Shown here one piece after another: positions 24,688-37,520 of a stretch of DNA of 64,000 nucleotides. Position numbers and translations under genes: made by a program. The notes under the pieces were generated by a model. That model was given only the letters and a program-made list of their open reading frames with translations. It did not search any database and was not told the DNA's origin. Within the stretch, counting starts at the first letter, position 1, and every line of letters begins with the position of its first letter. The DNA is from Cephalopachus bancanus (Eukaryota; Chordata; Mammalia; Primates; Tarsiidae): contig JAPVLO010000179.1 of NCBI GenBank assembly GCA_027257055.1, positions 1,488,001-1,552,000 on the forward strand, in the 5' to 3' direction.

Positions 24688-27384
24688 GGGATGAACTCTC
24701 ACATCTCAATAATTACCCTGAATGTGAGTGGACTAAATGTACCACTGAAAAGACACAGAATGACAAATTGGATAAAAAAACATGTTGCAACAATATGCTG
24801 TCTCCAGGAGACTCATCTCACCAGAAAGGACAACACAGATTCAAAGTAAGACAATGGAAAACAAATTTTCAAGTGAATGGACACAAAAGAAAGTAGAAGT
24901 TGCAATCTTAATATCAGATAAAACATCCTTTAAGCTATCAAAAAATTTAAAAGATACAGAAGGTCACTACATAATGATAAAAGGTTCAATCCATCAATAA
25001 GAAAATATCCATCATAAAAATATATGCACCCAACATGGGAGCACCAACTTTCATAAAGCAACTTCTAGATAAATTACAAAAAGATACTAACTCTAACATT
25101 ATCATAGCTGGGAACTTAAGTACCCCCACTAATAACCCTAGACAGATCATCAAGGCAAAAAGTCAACAAGAAGATCTGGAACCTCAATTTGATGCTTGAC
25201 CAAATGGACTTAACAGATACTTATGGAACACTCCACCCCACAACCATGAAATATACATTCTGTTCATCACCACATGGAATGTACTTTAAGATCAACCACA
25301 TCCTCAGTCATAAATCAAGCATAAACACATTTCGTAAGATTGAATTACTGCCATACACCTTTCTCAGACCATGGTGGAATAAAAATAAGTATCAACACCA
25401 AAAAAAGTCCCCCAAAACCCACAAAGCCATGGGCACTAAACAGCATGATGTTGAACAACTCCTGGGTCAACATGGAAATCAAAACAGAAATTAAACGATT
25501 CCTGAAAACAAATGAAAATGAAGAAATATCTTACTAAAATATCTGGGATGCCATGAAAGCAGTACTAAGAAAGGAATTCCTATCTCTACAAACACAAATG
25601 AAGAAAATGGAAACAACACAAGTTAACAGCCTACCTAAGGGATCTGGAAGAGCAAGACCATCAAAACCCTAAATTAATCAAAAGAATCCAGATCACCAAA
25701 ATAAAAGCCCAAATATAGGAAATAGAAGACAGAAATATAATAGAAAAAAATCAACGAAACAAAAAGCTGGTTCTCTGAAGGGATAAACAAGATTTATGAA
25801 TTTATGAACCCCAGCCAGAAAGACCAAGAAAAAGAGTGAAAAACTCAAATAAACACAATCACAAATGCAAAAGAGCAAGTCACAATTGACCCTGAAGAAA
25901 TACAAAAGATTATCAGAGATTACTATGTACACTTGTCTGAAAACAAACTTGAAAACCTAAATGAAAATGGAAACATATTCCAAGCTCGTGGATAGGAAGA
26001 ATCAACATTGTTAAGATGTCCATACTATCAAAGGCAATCTACAGATTCAATGCCATACCCATTAAATTACCAGCATCATTCTTCTCAGACCTGAAAACAA
26101 CAATACAGAAACTCATATGGCAACATAAACAACCACGAATAACCAAAAGGATCCTCAGCAAAAGAAACAAAATGGGAGGGATCACACTTCCAGACTTTAA
26201 ACTTTATTATAAGGCTACAATAATCAAAATAGCCTGGTATTGGTACAAAAACAGGCATATAGAGCAATGGAACAGGAAAGAGATTCCAGAAGCAAAACTT
26301 TAATTTCTCAACCAACTCATCTTCAACAAAGCCTTCACCAACAACCACTGGGGAGAGGAGAACCTATTCAGTAAATGGTGCTGGGAAAATTGACTGACTA
26401 CATGCTGAAGATTAAAACAAGGCCTCTACCTATCACCATACACAAAAATCAATTCTAAATGGATCAAAGACTTAAATGTAAAACCTCAAACTATAAGAAC
26501 CTTAGAAAATGCAGGAGACACCCTTATGGAAATTGGAACTGGCAATCAATTCCTGATCAAAACCCCAAATGCCCACCCTATAAGAGATAAGATGGACAAG
26601 TGGGACCTCATCAAACTGAAAAACTTCTGCAAGAAAAATAAACCATCAAGAGAGTGGGGAAACAACCCACAGAATGGGAAACAATATTTGCCAACTGTAT
26701 ATCTGACAAAGGCCAATATCTATGATCTACAAGGAACTCAAACATGCTGAAAAGAAAAAAAACAAACAGTCCTACTACAAAGTGGACAAAAGATATGCAT
26801 AGACACTTATCAAAAGAAGACATATGAGCAGCCAACAGAAAAATGAAAAAATGTTCAGCTTTATTAATTATCAATAAAATGCAAATTAAAATCACACTGA
26901 GACACCACCCAACTCCAGACAGGCTGCCCATCATCAATAATTCAAAAAACAACACATGCTGGAGAGGATGTGAGGAAAAGGGAACACTTCAACACTGTTG
27001 ATGAGAGTGTAAACTAATGCAGTCTCTGTGGAAAACAGTTTACCGATTCCTAAAACATCTAAAAATAGACCTTCCATATGACCCCGCAATCTCTCTTCTG
27101 GGAATATACCCAGAAGTACTCAAATTACTCTATGAAAAAGATGCATGTTTATTGCATTACTCACAATAGCAAAAACATGGAACCAACTGTGCTGCCCATT
27201 GAAAGAGGACTGGATTTTTAAAATGTGGTACGTATACATGATGGAATATTGTGCAGCCATAAAGACGAACAAAATTATGAACTTTGTAGCAACTTGGATG
27301 GACTTAGAGTCTATAATACTGAGTGATCTATCACAGAAACAAAGAACTGAGTACCACATGTTCTTACTCATAAGTGGACCCTGA
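24688..27384 (+). pseudogene. L1 ORF2 remnant lacking the RT core
   Basis: Starts with endonuclease text (SHISIITLNVSGLNVPLKRH, CCLQETHLT), then LTDTYGTLHP near 25210. After about 25975 it jumps to the post-RT region ([14 protein letters not shown]-like [25 protein letters not shown]). The palm motif FADD is not found. Many stops and frameshifts are present. Confidence 0.78.
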
Positions 27385-27718
27385 ACAATTATCATAATAC
27401 TTTAAGAAAGGGACTCGCAGTAGTGGGAAACTGCTGCGGGGTGGGGGGAGAGGTACATGTCATCAATAAGGGTACCTGATCACAAACCAGGTGAAGTGGG
27501 GATCAAAGTGAGGCCCCAGCTTTACCTACACAATTACCATTTGAATACCTAACCCTGAATTGTACCCCACAATCTTAAAAAAAAAGTGAATTCCTGAACC
27601 AAACCTATTGAATCATAAACCCAGGGGTAAGAGCTAGCAATCTATATTGGTTAACAAGTCCTCCAGGTGATTCTCATAGATTCTCAACACTAAAGTACAC
27701 TGAAGTTTGAGAATGTAC

Positions 27719-28205
27719 CCCTTGTTATTATTGGTCCTTAATTGGCCTAAAAGAAAGAAAGGAGTTACAGTCTATGTCTGGGAAAATATTCTTCTCTCTC
27801 CTCTGTTAGATGCCAACAAAGCATGCTTCCCTAGTTGCTTCTAAATATCACCTTATCACCATGAAGAGAACTAGCCTTGGCTTGAAGCAGAGATCTACAA
27901 ATCTCAATTGAGCAGAGACTTGTCGAGAACCCATGTCCCTGGTAATATTACTGAGCTACCAAATCAACAAACTATGAAGTATGACTTAACTCAGGACTTC
28001 CTGTTAATAGAAGTTAACATATTTCCTAACTGTTAGCTTATATAGGTGGGCTCATGTACTTTCAGTCCAAAATATCCTGATTAAACAATTTATTTGTGAT
28101 GTTCCTGTCTGTCCTAATGTTTGTATTGACTTTCAGAACCTCCTCCCTGCTGCTCTGGGGATCTCTGTAAGTTCTGATTCATGTAAATATGTACATGCCT
28201 TGCAA
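27719..28205. other. Unrecognised intronic DNA
   Basis: No feature recognised. Confidence 0.45.
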
Positions 28206-28370
28206 ACCAGTGGAGAACTTAAGAAATCGGAAAGCCATGTCCAGGAGGGCAAAGTTCTCATTTGTTTTGCCCTCCACTGTATCCTCAAAGACTACGACAG
28301 TACTCAACAAATAACAGATTCTCAAATAAATAGTTGACTGCATTAATAAATGAATGGTCAAATGAAGCAA
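28206..28370 (+). mobile_element. L2 LINE 3' end fragment
   Basis: CACTGTATCCTCAAAGACTA, CAGTACTCAACAAATAAC and a tail TTAATAAATGAATG resemble an L2 3' terminus. Confidence 0.5.
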
Positions 28371-28589
28371 ACCAGAATGAGGTGTGAAAGCCATTTTAAT
28401 TCAGTTATATCTACTCAGCTTTTCATAGTGGTCGCATGACACCTGTCATATTGCCAGGTACCACATCACACAACATCCAAAGGTGAGAAATGACCCTTGG
28501 CATCATTAAAAGAAAGGCGCCTAACCCAGCAGTCTCCCAGGCCCTGTAGTCTCCTCAAACCTTTTGACCAGAATATAACTGATTAAATA

Positions 28590-29045
28590 TCTAAGTATAA
28601 AAATAAACTTAGTAGTGAACAACCTTGCTATCCATCAAGAGAAGAAGGGCTAAATAAGTAAGGTTATTCATATTACAGAATAATTAACAGCTACTAATAA
28701 GAATGGGTTAAATCATTAGTTAATCGACCTACCTACCACCTAGACTCTAGAGGGAATACTGACAGATGTGAAAACAAGTTGCAGAATAACATGTACAATA
28801 TAATCCCATGTTGTTAGAATTCATAAAAGAGAAACTGAGGACATTTATTGATATTTATACATCTAGTTGAGCTTAGATAGAGACACTAAAGAATAAACAC
28901 AAAAGAATGAACAATAATTATCCCTAGGAAAGGGACTGGAAGAAAGAGGAGGAACTCTATTAACATCTTCATCATATACTTCTATAGTTTTTGCCTTCTT
29001 TTATACATCTATGACTTCAGTAATTAAAATAGACCATTAACAAGA
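28590..29045 (+). mobile_element. Old L1 3' end
   Basis: CCATCAAGAGAAGAAGGGCT, AACAAGTTGCAGAATAACAT, ATAATCCCATGTTGTTAG and TAATTATCCCTAGGAAAGGG follow the order of an L1M 3' end. Confidence 0.6.
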
Positions 29046-30744
29046 TATAAAACAAGCAAAATGCTATTTATGATGAATTCTTGATTCAAATTAGGAGCAA
29101 TATAGCCTAGTTAAAGAAAAGTGAAATAGCAATATATAATAGTTAGCAGAAATATACTTAACATATCTTTTCTAATGATAATTTATTTCTTAAGAAATTA
29201 TTTAGAAAGGGTTTCCAATGTCAACTATAAAATGTGCTATAGTCACTTGTCTAGATCTGCAAGAAAGAAACATTGCTATTTGGCCAACAGAAATATTTTA
29301 CCTGAATAATTATATTACTTATATGACTCATTCTACAAGGGTAGTAGCATGAATGGAAGATCAGCAATTTTGGTATCAAATAGTTCTATTATCTTTCTTA
29401 TTTTAATAATAGGCATAACCATATTTCCTAATAAAATTTCTTGTATTTATAATTTAAATTTCCTGTATATGCATTATTCATTTTTGAAGTGTTCTGTTAA
29501 CTTACAATTTATTCCAATAGGTAAAGTAATTACCAGTTCTTTATATTCTTAAAATTAATTCATAAAAAATGTTACACAGACACAGTTAACCCTTATAAAC
29601 TAAAATTGTGACATTATCAAGGTCTCATAATCTTTTGTTATTACTACCCAAGTTTTAGCTCTCATTTATTTTACTTCTTATTTGGTTTTTAAAAGCAAGA
29701 GTGGGATTATCCTTACAGATTAAATCGGTAAGTTCTCATTGGAAGTCAAATTCCACAGGATATGTCCCAGTGAGTTGACATTCACGTCAAGGGGCCGAAT
29801 GAACTGAGAGCTGGTTTGATAAGAGAATGAATCTGTGCCTGCTGAGAGGCAAATGGACAGAAAGAAGCACAGAGGACAAATGAAGTCAAGAAATAATCCA
29901 TCTGTTTCCCAGCACATGATGTTGACTTTGGACATGCTGCATTTGAGATCCAGGCACGGCACATAACATACCTAGTGAATCAAGAATGAACTTTTCCTAA
30001 AATGTTCTGAAGACAAAGACTGCCCTGAAACTAGCTGTTTCTGATCTTGGGCCAGGGTCACAGAAAACATGTAAGGCTGGCTTCAGGAGTCCTCAGAGTA
30101 GACAATTTTACCTGTGTGCTTCGATTCCTTAGGTCCACAGTATGAGGATCCCATCTCCAATTTCATTCTACAAGGGTCCTCTAACTTCTTGAGATCTGTG
30201 TGTAAATGAGCACAATGGAAATATTCCCCAGGATACCTCAGCCCTGATTCTTTAACTAAACTTGGCAAAGTTTTATGAATTCTGGACAAACTTAGAGATG
30301 TTAGAGTTTAGGACAGAATCCTCCAAAGGCTTAAAAGTGTCAAAAACACTCATCATATTACTATTAATTGCAATACAGTCACAACCACAGAAAACCATGA
30401 AAATATAGCATTCCCAGTTATTCTATTTTCTTTGTCACCCTGCAGCACTATGACCTTAAATTACTATGCTGTTTTCTATCCTGACAGCACTTGAAAGAGT
30501 CAAAACAAAAAGTTCTCCCAAGTTCCTGTGAACATGTGATCATTTTTGGCACTAGTTTAAGGACACATATGTATTTTTTATTCGACTTATAAAGCAAACT
30601 GTAACTTCTGTGTGTGTCAAATGAAATCCAACCCATTCAGCTTAAAAGTCCTACTGGAAGATTTTATCATAGTAGCATATATCCTTGGTTGTAACCAAAC
30701 CTAATTTTGTAATCTGATCAGTATTTAACAGTAAACTTACTTAG
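29046..30744. other. Unrecognised intronic DNA (1.7 kb)
   Basis: No gene or repeat recognised. Confidence 0.5.
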
Positions 30745-30945
30745 AATTCAGGGAACACCAGGTACCAAGAACTCTGCTAACCAGTTTTCATACATTAGCA
30801 TATATAAATTCCCAGTAGCATTATGAAGAAGATATTAATAAAAACTGACTAGAACTATTAGGAAACTAAATGTAGGAAGGTTAAGCAATTTGTTGAGGAT
30901 GGTTAATTATTTGTGCCAGAACCAGCACTCATACCAAGTGGGTCA
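30745..30945 (-). mobile_element. MIR SINE, minus strand
   Basis: CAGTAGCATTATGAAGAAGA, GGTTAAGCAATTTGTTGAGG and CCAGAACCAGCACTCATACC are a diverged reverse MIR. Confidence 0.6.
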
Positions 30946-33365
30946 GCCTGTAAAGTAAAAGAAGCTTCCCAGTAGAACTCTGTCTCCTCTGAATGTTCAC
31001 AAAGGCAGTGACAAAAATACAAGCCTTTATGAGTCAATTATGCTCCAAGTCCATTCACAAAACACAAGTATGCTGTATTTATTGATTAAGCCTGGGGTCC
31101 CAGTGTTCTATAAATGATAACATAAAGGCCATGTAATACAACTCCACTGTGCTATCAATGTGATAAAGAATTAAGGCATTTGGATCTAATAAAAAATTAA
31201 TCATCTCATTATCTATTTTTTTTCTTGCTAAATATGTAAGAGATTTGGGGAAAAGACTGAGATGTGATCTTAGCCAAAAAGCCAAGAGGCACCGGGGGAA
31301 AAGATTTAGATAGGCCAGGGTCTCTTTAAAAAGTGTCCAAAGAAGATTTAGTAGACGTCTTCCTTTTTCTAGAAGACACTGGTGCAGGAAGTGGAGGCAT
31401 CCTCACACATTCTGGGGGCTTAGGACCATACTCACATATGTAGTTGGTGCTCATCAAGGACTGATATTAATCACAATCATGCTTTTCTCAGAGAAAAATC
31501 CCCTGACAGAGACTGATGGCATCAGAGCACTAGAACAAGAAATCTGGTCAAGCTTCTAACTGACACACAAAACATGGCCTGAAATGGTTTTCTCTTTCTT
31601 CTCAGTGTTCAATGGCTTGTCAGAGGGATGGCAGGGCTAGGCCACAGGTCACTGACTGGCAATCTCCACCTCTTTCTATTGATTTTCTCTACCTCCTCAG
31701 CTTAATCAAAGTTACACAGGTGCTGCCTATAAGATTTCAAAAACAAGCCTGAAGGAAGCTAAGAAGTATGGTTAGCATGCTCATTTTTCACAGCCAAGAG
31801 CCTTCTTGACACCTTCCAGAGAGCTATCACAACACAGCGAGAGTCACTGAATAATTCTAAGAACAGTCATCTCCATTTGTCCATACTTCTTTAGAGGCGC
31901 TTCAGACAGAAGGCCTTTTAGAGGCCTCTCTACAGAATTGCTCAAGTAGGTCTACTTACTGGCTCCCACTGCCATCGCCTTAGGGTTTAGGTCCAGGGAA
32001 AGTGCTAAATCAGTGTTTAAAGGCAGCAGGATTTCAGATTTAACTTCACAACCTCTGGGGCCTGGACACCTATAAGGAAGGGGTTGACTATATTATAAGA
32101 AAAAGACATTGCTAATGTATTCCCATCCTATGCATAGTGTGATGTGATCCAAAGCAAAGCATTTATGTTTGCAGTCTAATAGGGAAAATACTTCTTATGC
32201 CCTTTTAATGTTTGCAATTTAAAAAGGTTCTTAATGGTTTAATGTGTTGAAAATGCACTAAAAATATGTTGCCCTTTAGCAGAGTTGTTTCAGAATTAGA
32301 ATACTTCTAATTTTCCCCCTGGTAAATAAACTTAAATTAAAAATAAATTATGTCCCATTCAATTAGGTCTTTGGCCTTTATTCCTTCTGAATAATAGCCA
32401 TTGTTAGATAAGCCCCTGCATATCCGTGGGTCTGCCAGGTACATCCAGATGTTTGTTGCAATGCTGGTGGCAATTCTGCAAAAAAAGATAAATCTGACTA
32501 TCCTTGGTTTAGTAGAAAAATCAGGTTTGGGGAGGATTTAAGATTAGCATTATTCCAACCAGAATATTTCCTTTTCTCCACAAGAAGAAACTGAGAATAA
32601 TAAACATATAGAAGAGACGCCTGCCTTCAGTTGAATGCCGGTATCATGTAGTTTGGGTTTCTTTAATGCCCATTTGCTAAGAAACCTATCACTACTCATT
32701 TCCAATATGAGAATCTCATTCATATATATTTAAAATGAGTCACTATAGTGTCACAGTTAGGCAAACACACTGAATTAATACAGCAAAACCAATATTAACC
32801 CAAATCTCATGACATTCAGACTAGACTGGGCACAACAGAGCATGCTACTACATACAGCATACTGAGGCATGTTCTCAGGGAATATGATAAAGGAAAACAC
32901 AGTATTTAAATCTGCAGTTAGCATAAAATTTGCACAGTCAGGAATGTTGGGGCCTTACTCTGAAGGACCACTGACCTCAAGTTCACATATGTTGTTTGTT
33001 CATAAAAGGACACGGTCAGGATGTAAGAGAGCTACATAAATATATTTGTTCAAGTGTAACAGTACAACTGCAATCACAAAAAACTGGGAGATTCACAAAA
33101 ATGCATGCCACAATGGGTTAAGCAGATACTCAGTCTCCCACAGAACAAAGAACAATGAAAGATGAAATGACTCAAACAGCGAAAAGTATGTCCAACATTT
33201 TGTGCTGCTGAAAATACTGCAGATAAGATAGCTATATATATTATAACTGCATGTTATCAAAGCATCTGAGTAGAATAAAAATATATTTAATGTAATACAT
33301 ATTAAAAATATTATTATATGAACCTTAAATATCCAATGCAATACTATACGAAAATGACTGACTGT
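30946..33365. other. Unrecognised intronic DNA (2.4 kb)
   Basis: No exon, RNA gene or confident repeat seen. Confidence 0.5.
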
Positions 33366-33535
33366 ACTGGGAAACTATGGTGGGGGGAGGGAGATGGGAT
33401 TAACAGTAGCAAATATCTGTCTGGGAACGGGGAAACACCCCATATCAACAGGGTGCCTGAATGAAACGCAATTGTATACCTAATCCTTAACTGTACCCTA
33501 CAACTTCACAATAAAAAAAAACAAAAAATTGGTTG
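33366..33535 (+). mobile_element. L1 3' tail fragment
   Basis: GGAAACTATGGTGGGGGGAG, a G-rich tract, then ATTGTATACCTAATCCTTAA and CTGTACCCTACAAC and an A-rich end. It resembles the tails at 27420-27575 and 59262-59400. Confidence 0.65.
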
Positions 33536-33539
33536 TTGG

Positions 33540-33548
33540 TAAAAAAAA

Positions 33549-33592
<44 letters not shown>
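33540..33592. repeat. A-tract followed by (AT)n
   Basis: About 26 A followed by about 13 AT units, adjoining the L1 tail. Confidence 0.95.
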
Positions 33593-33597
<5 letters not shown>

Positions 33598-34017
33598 TAT
33601 GTAAAAAGCCCTAACTAAGCATATCTAGGGCAAATAAATATATACCTCTATGCAGAAAGGTATAAAAATTTACCCTTATTAGTTTAAAAGAATGGAGGTT
33701 ATAAAAACACTCTAACGTATTATACATCACTCTATTTTCAGCAAACAGAAGGCTAATTGTTGATGAAACAGCCCTACCACTTTGACACAGCACTTCAAAA
33801 AAAGTTGTTTGTACTTAGACTCCTTAGAAACAGCAGAACATGCTTTACTAGTAAATTTTTCCATAAATCATAAAAAAGATGCATTTTAAACTGTGAGAAT
33901 TATTAATTAAATGGAAAATCAGAGTCAGTGCATTCAAAAATAGGTCACAAAAATCACATGAAGTAAGTATGCACGATACAATTATCAGAGTAATTAAAAA
34001 GGTGCAATCTCACATAA

Positions 34018-34280
34018 GCTACAGCATGGATGGACCTGGAGGACATTATGCTAACTGGAATAAATCACTCACAAAAGGACCCTAGTGGCTTCCAGGGTCC
34101 AAGGGCAGGGGGAGTGGGGAGTTAGTGTTTAATGGGTACAGAGTTTCAGTTACTGAAGATGAAAAAGTTCTGGAGATTGGTTGAATGCACTTAGCACTAT
34201 TGAACTGTATACTTAGAAACAGTAAAGATGGTATACTTTGTTATGTGTATTTTACCACAATAAAAAATAAAATAAAAAAT
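34018..34280 (+). mobile_element. L1 3' end (L1MA/L1MB-like)
   Basis: ACAGCATGGATGGACCTGGA, TATGCTAACTGGAATAAATC, GGGTACAGAGTTTCAGTTAC and TTATGTGTATTTTACCACAA, followed by an AATAAAATAAA tail. Confidence 0.85.
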
Positions 34281-34379
34281 ACCATCTCTTACCTCTGTAC
34301 ATTTCTCTATTTTTCATCATAGTGTTTATCATTACTTGATACTATACTCTTTATACATGTATACATAAATTGCCTATAC

Positions 34380-34510
34380 ACTCCCTCACACAATACCTCC
34401 AAATATATAAGCTCTGAAGACAGAAATCTCGTTGTGTTGTTCTACCATCAGGGCTTAGAACAGTGCCTGGAAAATATGGGCACTTAATAAATATCTTATA
34501 AATAATTTTT
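34380..34510 (+). mobile_element. L2 LINE 3' terminus
   Basis: GGGCTTAGAACAGTGCCTGG, then GGGCACTTAATAAATATC, the typical L2 end. Confidence 0.65.
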
Positions 34511-35049
34511 TAGAGGTGCAATCCTTATTTTTTCAAAGGTTTCTTGTTATATTGATTTTAAGGAACACATTTAAGCTTTTTTTTCACTCTCACTAATCTT
34601 ACTTGTTTAGTCATTAGCTTATAACCATCCTTCTTTAACTCCTAGGGCCAGGTATTAGCAAGTCACTCAACCACAGTTAACCAATAAACAGGATACATAA
34701 AAAGCAGTATCTCCAAATAGAACAAATAAAAAGTCCACTGTGAAAATTAATCTAATGACATCACCCATTTCTCTGTTTCAAGTTGCTGCTACTTAGTGGT
34801 TTGTAATATACAGGCTGCACATAATTATAAGAACATAAGATATATTAGAAATCACAAACAAAATTGCATTTTGTTTAACTGGATGCTGCAGTAATTTTAA
34901 CTCTCTGAAGTTACCCAACTATAGCTAGATGGCAAAGCTGGGAAAAAATTAATATGTATATAAATCTTGAAACTAGCTCCTGTCTAAGATCATTTTTTTA
35001 ATAACCTATACTGGCACAGGATTTTATCATTTTAAAAATGTCTTCACAG

Positions 35050-35175
35050 ATAAGGTCTAACCTGATCTTCAAAAACACCTTTGACAGTCAGGGCAGGTGA
35101 TGTTACCCCTATTTAGAGATGAAGATATGAAGTCAGAGAAGCTAAGAGATTGAATCAAGTTTTCATGTGGAGAGC
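35050..35175 (-). mobile_element. MIR SINE fragment, minus strand
   Basis: GTTACCCCTATTTAGAGATG and GAAGCTAAGAGATTGAATCA match the reverse of the MIR core. Confidence 0.6.
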
Positions 35176-35639
35176 CTGTGCATATATTTGGAAATAATTT
35201 TCAGAAGCATAAGAAGCATTCTTGAAGTGTGTTACAATACAGTTCTTGTAGAAATTCAACCAAGTAATGAGATTGTGTCTACAACCACACAGAAAAATCA
35301 ATTCCTTGCAGAGGATGGACAATAAAGAGTGATCTTGCCATTTTAATGCAAGAAGCTAAATACACTATCATGGGTGTCACCAAGAAACAACAGCACAGGT
35401 CTTGATGTAGCACAGAAATGAAAACATGGAGCCTAGACAGATTTAACAGATGAGAGAATGATGAACATAATGCTCAACTGCAGGAAAATCTATGAGTCTA
35501 TTATCTAAAACCATGGTTCTCAGATTTTGGATTTCCCAGATAAGTAATACTTCTAAAACATTTAAGTAATAAAATTAGGTTGCCACTGTCTAATTCTTCT
35601 GAATGAAATGTTAAAAGATGATAATTTTTCAAATGGCAG

Positions 35640-35800
35640 TTAACTTTCACTACAAAACTAGGAAATACATATTATCATTATCATCACCCTGTTTTATAGA
35701 TAAGGCAACCGAGGCTGAGAAAAGGTCGGTGGTCTTCCTCTAGGGCCACGTCCAGCTCCAGATGCAGCCAGAACTCAAATCCAGGTGGTTGGTCCTATAG
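35640..35800 (-). mobile_element. MIR SINE, minus strand
   Basis: CATCACCCTGTTTTATAGAT, AAGGCAACCGAGGCTGAGAA and CCAGAACTCAAATCCAGGTG. Confidence 0.7.
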
Positions 35801-37350
35801 CCTGTGTTCTCAACTGCTAACTCCAGCTCTGCCACTTACCAGACTATTATTTCATAAATGAAGTGATATTTTAGCACAAACATCAGGTAGCAAATCTGTG
35901 TAAGAATCAGTCCTTCAAATTTATTCTATTTAGCTGTAATAAAACCTCACACTTTTCTGCCACTTTGCTCAGATTTTTGGAAAGGTCATAGCAGACCTCC
36001 ACTGGCCTGCAGAGCAGTACTTGATAAGCATGATTATGGAGCATTTGGACAGGATGAAATAAAAATGAAACTGAAAGAGTTTCAGGGTAGAAACTCTGGA
36101 TCATCTCTTGAGAAAGAGAACAGGAAATGAATCATAATTTCATTGTGAAATGATCAAGGTCAACCAGCTCAATCCTCTTCTGAATACAGAAATCATCTTT
36201 CACAAAGTCAGGTTCTGCTTGAATAAATCAGTCACAAGAAACTCACTATTCATGACTTGGCTGTTGTTAAAACTGCATATGTACCTTGTTCCTCTCCATC
36301 CCCTTTCTTAGTTCTCCCTACCATTCTTCATTGGTCGAGCAAGATTCCATAGCCCTTGTAATCCTGATTACTCTCCCAACAGTCACAATCTATTTTGTGT
36401 TGCCTCTCTTAAAATAAAGAAACCAGAAATAAATACAATAATTATGGGGAGCCTAAACAGCACTGTAGAAAAAGGCGATCACCTCCTTCGACCTGGGCAT
36501 TTTGCTTTCCTACTGCAACCTAAGATTATATTACAGCTTTTGCTTTATTTTGTTTTGTTTTTGACAGGAGTGGTAAGGCAACAGCATCACAGGGAAAACC
36601 AGTACAGTGAAGATTATATTGTAGATTAATTTGCATTGAAGTCAAATTCTCAATCTCTTATTCATATATGTGGCTGCTAAATTTTACTACTCTAACTCCA
36701 CACCAGCACTTTTGGCTTTTTAAATACAGGATGAATTTACATTTATTCCTACTACTTATCACCCTATTAGATTCACCCACTGTTTAAACCTGGACAAACT
36801 CCATCTATTGCTGCAGAATGCTTAATAGTCTCGCCCAGGTTTATGAGATCCATGACTATCTGAATAATAGTTTGGGACCAACACTAAATTTTTCAGTCTA
36901 TAATTGTGTTCTTCCCTGTAACTAAGAAATACAGATTATAAACAACACTTACCAATATTACCTGCAGACTGTCTCCAAAACTCAGGTCAACAAAGGGTGA
37001 ACTATATATCTCTTCCTACAATAAAAAGTCTCATTTGACTTCACTATCCTCATCCACCAAGCATGCCTTCCTTTTTTATGTTTAACTTTGACTCTCTCAC
37101 CTAATACTTCCCTCTCTTTTCTAAGGGTGACTCACTCAACTACAGGTTTTTCAAAAATATTCCAGATCAGTGCATGACACACTAGAGTGCTGCACCATCT
37201 AGACAGCTGACACGCTAGAGAGCTAGCTGCACACTAGAGAGTCGCACCAAGGAAACTATATACTGCCATGCCCAAAATAGGAATTCTTAAAATAAGATTA
37301 AAGTGAAATAGTACTAAACTTATTTTTCACAGAGCGTGCTTAGAGGTAGC
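35801..37350. other. Unrecognised intronic DNA with one small imperfect repeat
   Basis: Only the CACTAGAG cluster at 37176-37248 stands out. No exon was recognised. Confidence 0.45.
37176..37248. repeat. Imperfect three-unit CACTAGAG repeat
   Basis: GACACACTAGAGTGCTGCAC, GACACGCTAGAGAGCTAGCT and GCACACTAGAGAGTCGCACC occur within 73 bp with unequal spacing. Confidence 0.6.
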
Positions 37351-37354
37351 CAGG

Positions 37355-37520
37355 AACTCATGTGGACCTCACTTTCCCATCTGTAATATCGGCATCACAA
37401 GTATCTGCCCTGAAGACTCCACAAGACGATTGTAAAATAAATAGCAGATTTGAAAGCAATTCCTATGTTATAAAATGGTATAGTCAGTGTTATATATTGC
37501 TATTGTTTGCATTACAACAG
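37355..37520 (+). mobile_element. MIR SINE
   Basis: ACCTCACTTTCCCATCTGTA, ATATCGGCATCACAAGTATC and GTAAAATAAATAGC match the 3' half of MIR. Confidence 0.6.

Larger units (their letters stand above)
22422..27585 (+). mobile_element. Nearly full-span L1 with broken ORFs and internal deletion
   Basis: Plus-strand L1 flanked by GTGAATTCCTGAA at 22409-22421 and 27586-27598. About 1 kb of 5' leader comes first. ORF1 remnants follow: a coiled-coil part at 23422-23694, then the RRM-type PNLRLIGIPEA block at 23719 onward, split by an Alu. ORF2 starts near 24688 with the endonuclease motif ISIITLNVSGLN and CCLQETHL. The C-terminal part is at 26016-27390 ([28 protein letters not shown]). The reverse transcriptase core is missing. 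A 3' UTR with a GGGGTGGGGGGAG tract and a short A tail ends it. It is antisense to PTPRM. Confidence 0.9.
22358..27718. mobile_element. MER5-type hAT MITE, split by an L1 insertion
   Basis: Left part 22358-22421 (CAGTAGTTGTCAAC, CACTCAGGAATTTGTTAGAA) and right part 27586-27718 (CCTATTGAATCATAAACCCA, AACAAGTCCTCCAGGTGATT, GAAGTTTGAGAATG) join into one short hAT-Charlie element when the L1 between them is removed. Confidence 0.7.

Noticed and set aside
26016..27384. Frames resembling reverse transcriptase C-terminal sequence
   Set aside because: They belong to the broken L1 ORF2; no separate gene is present.
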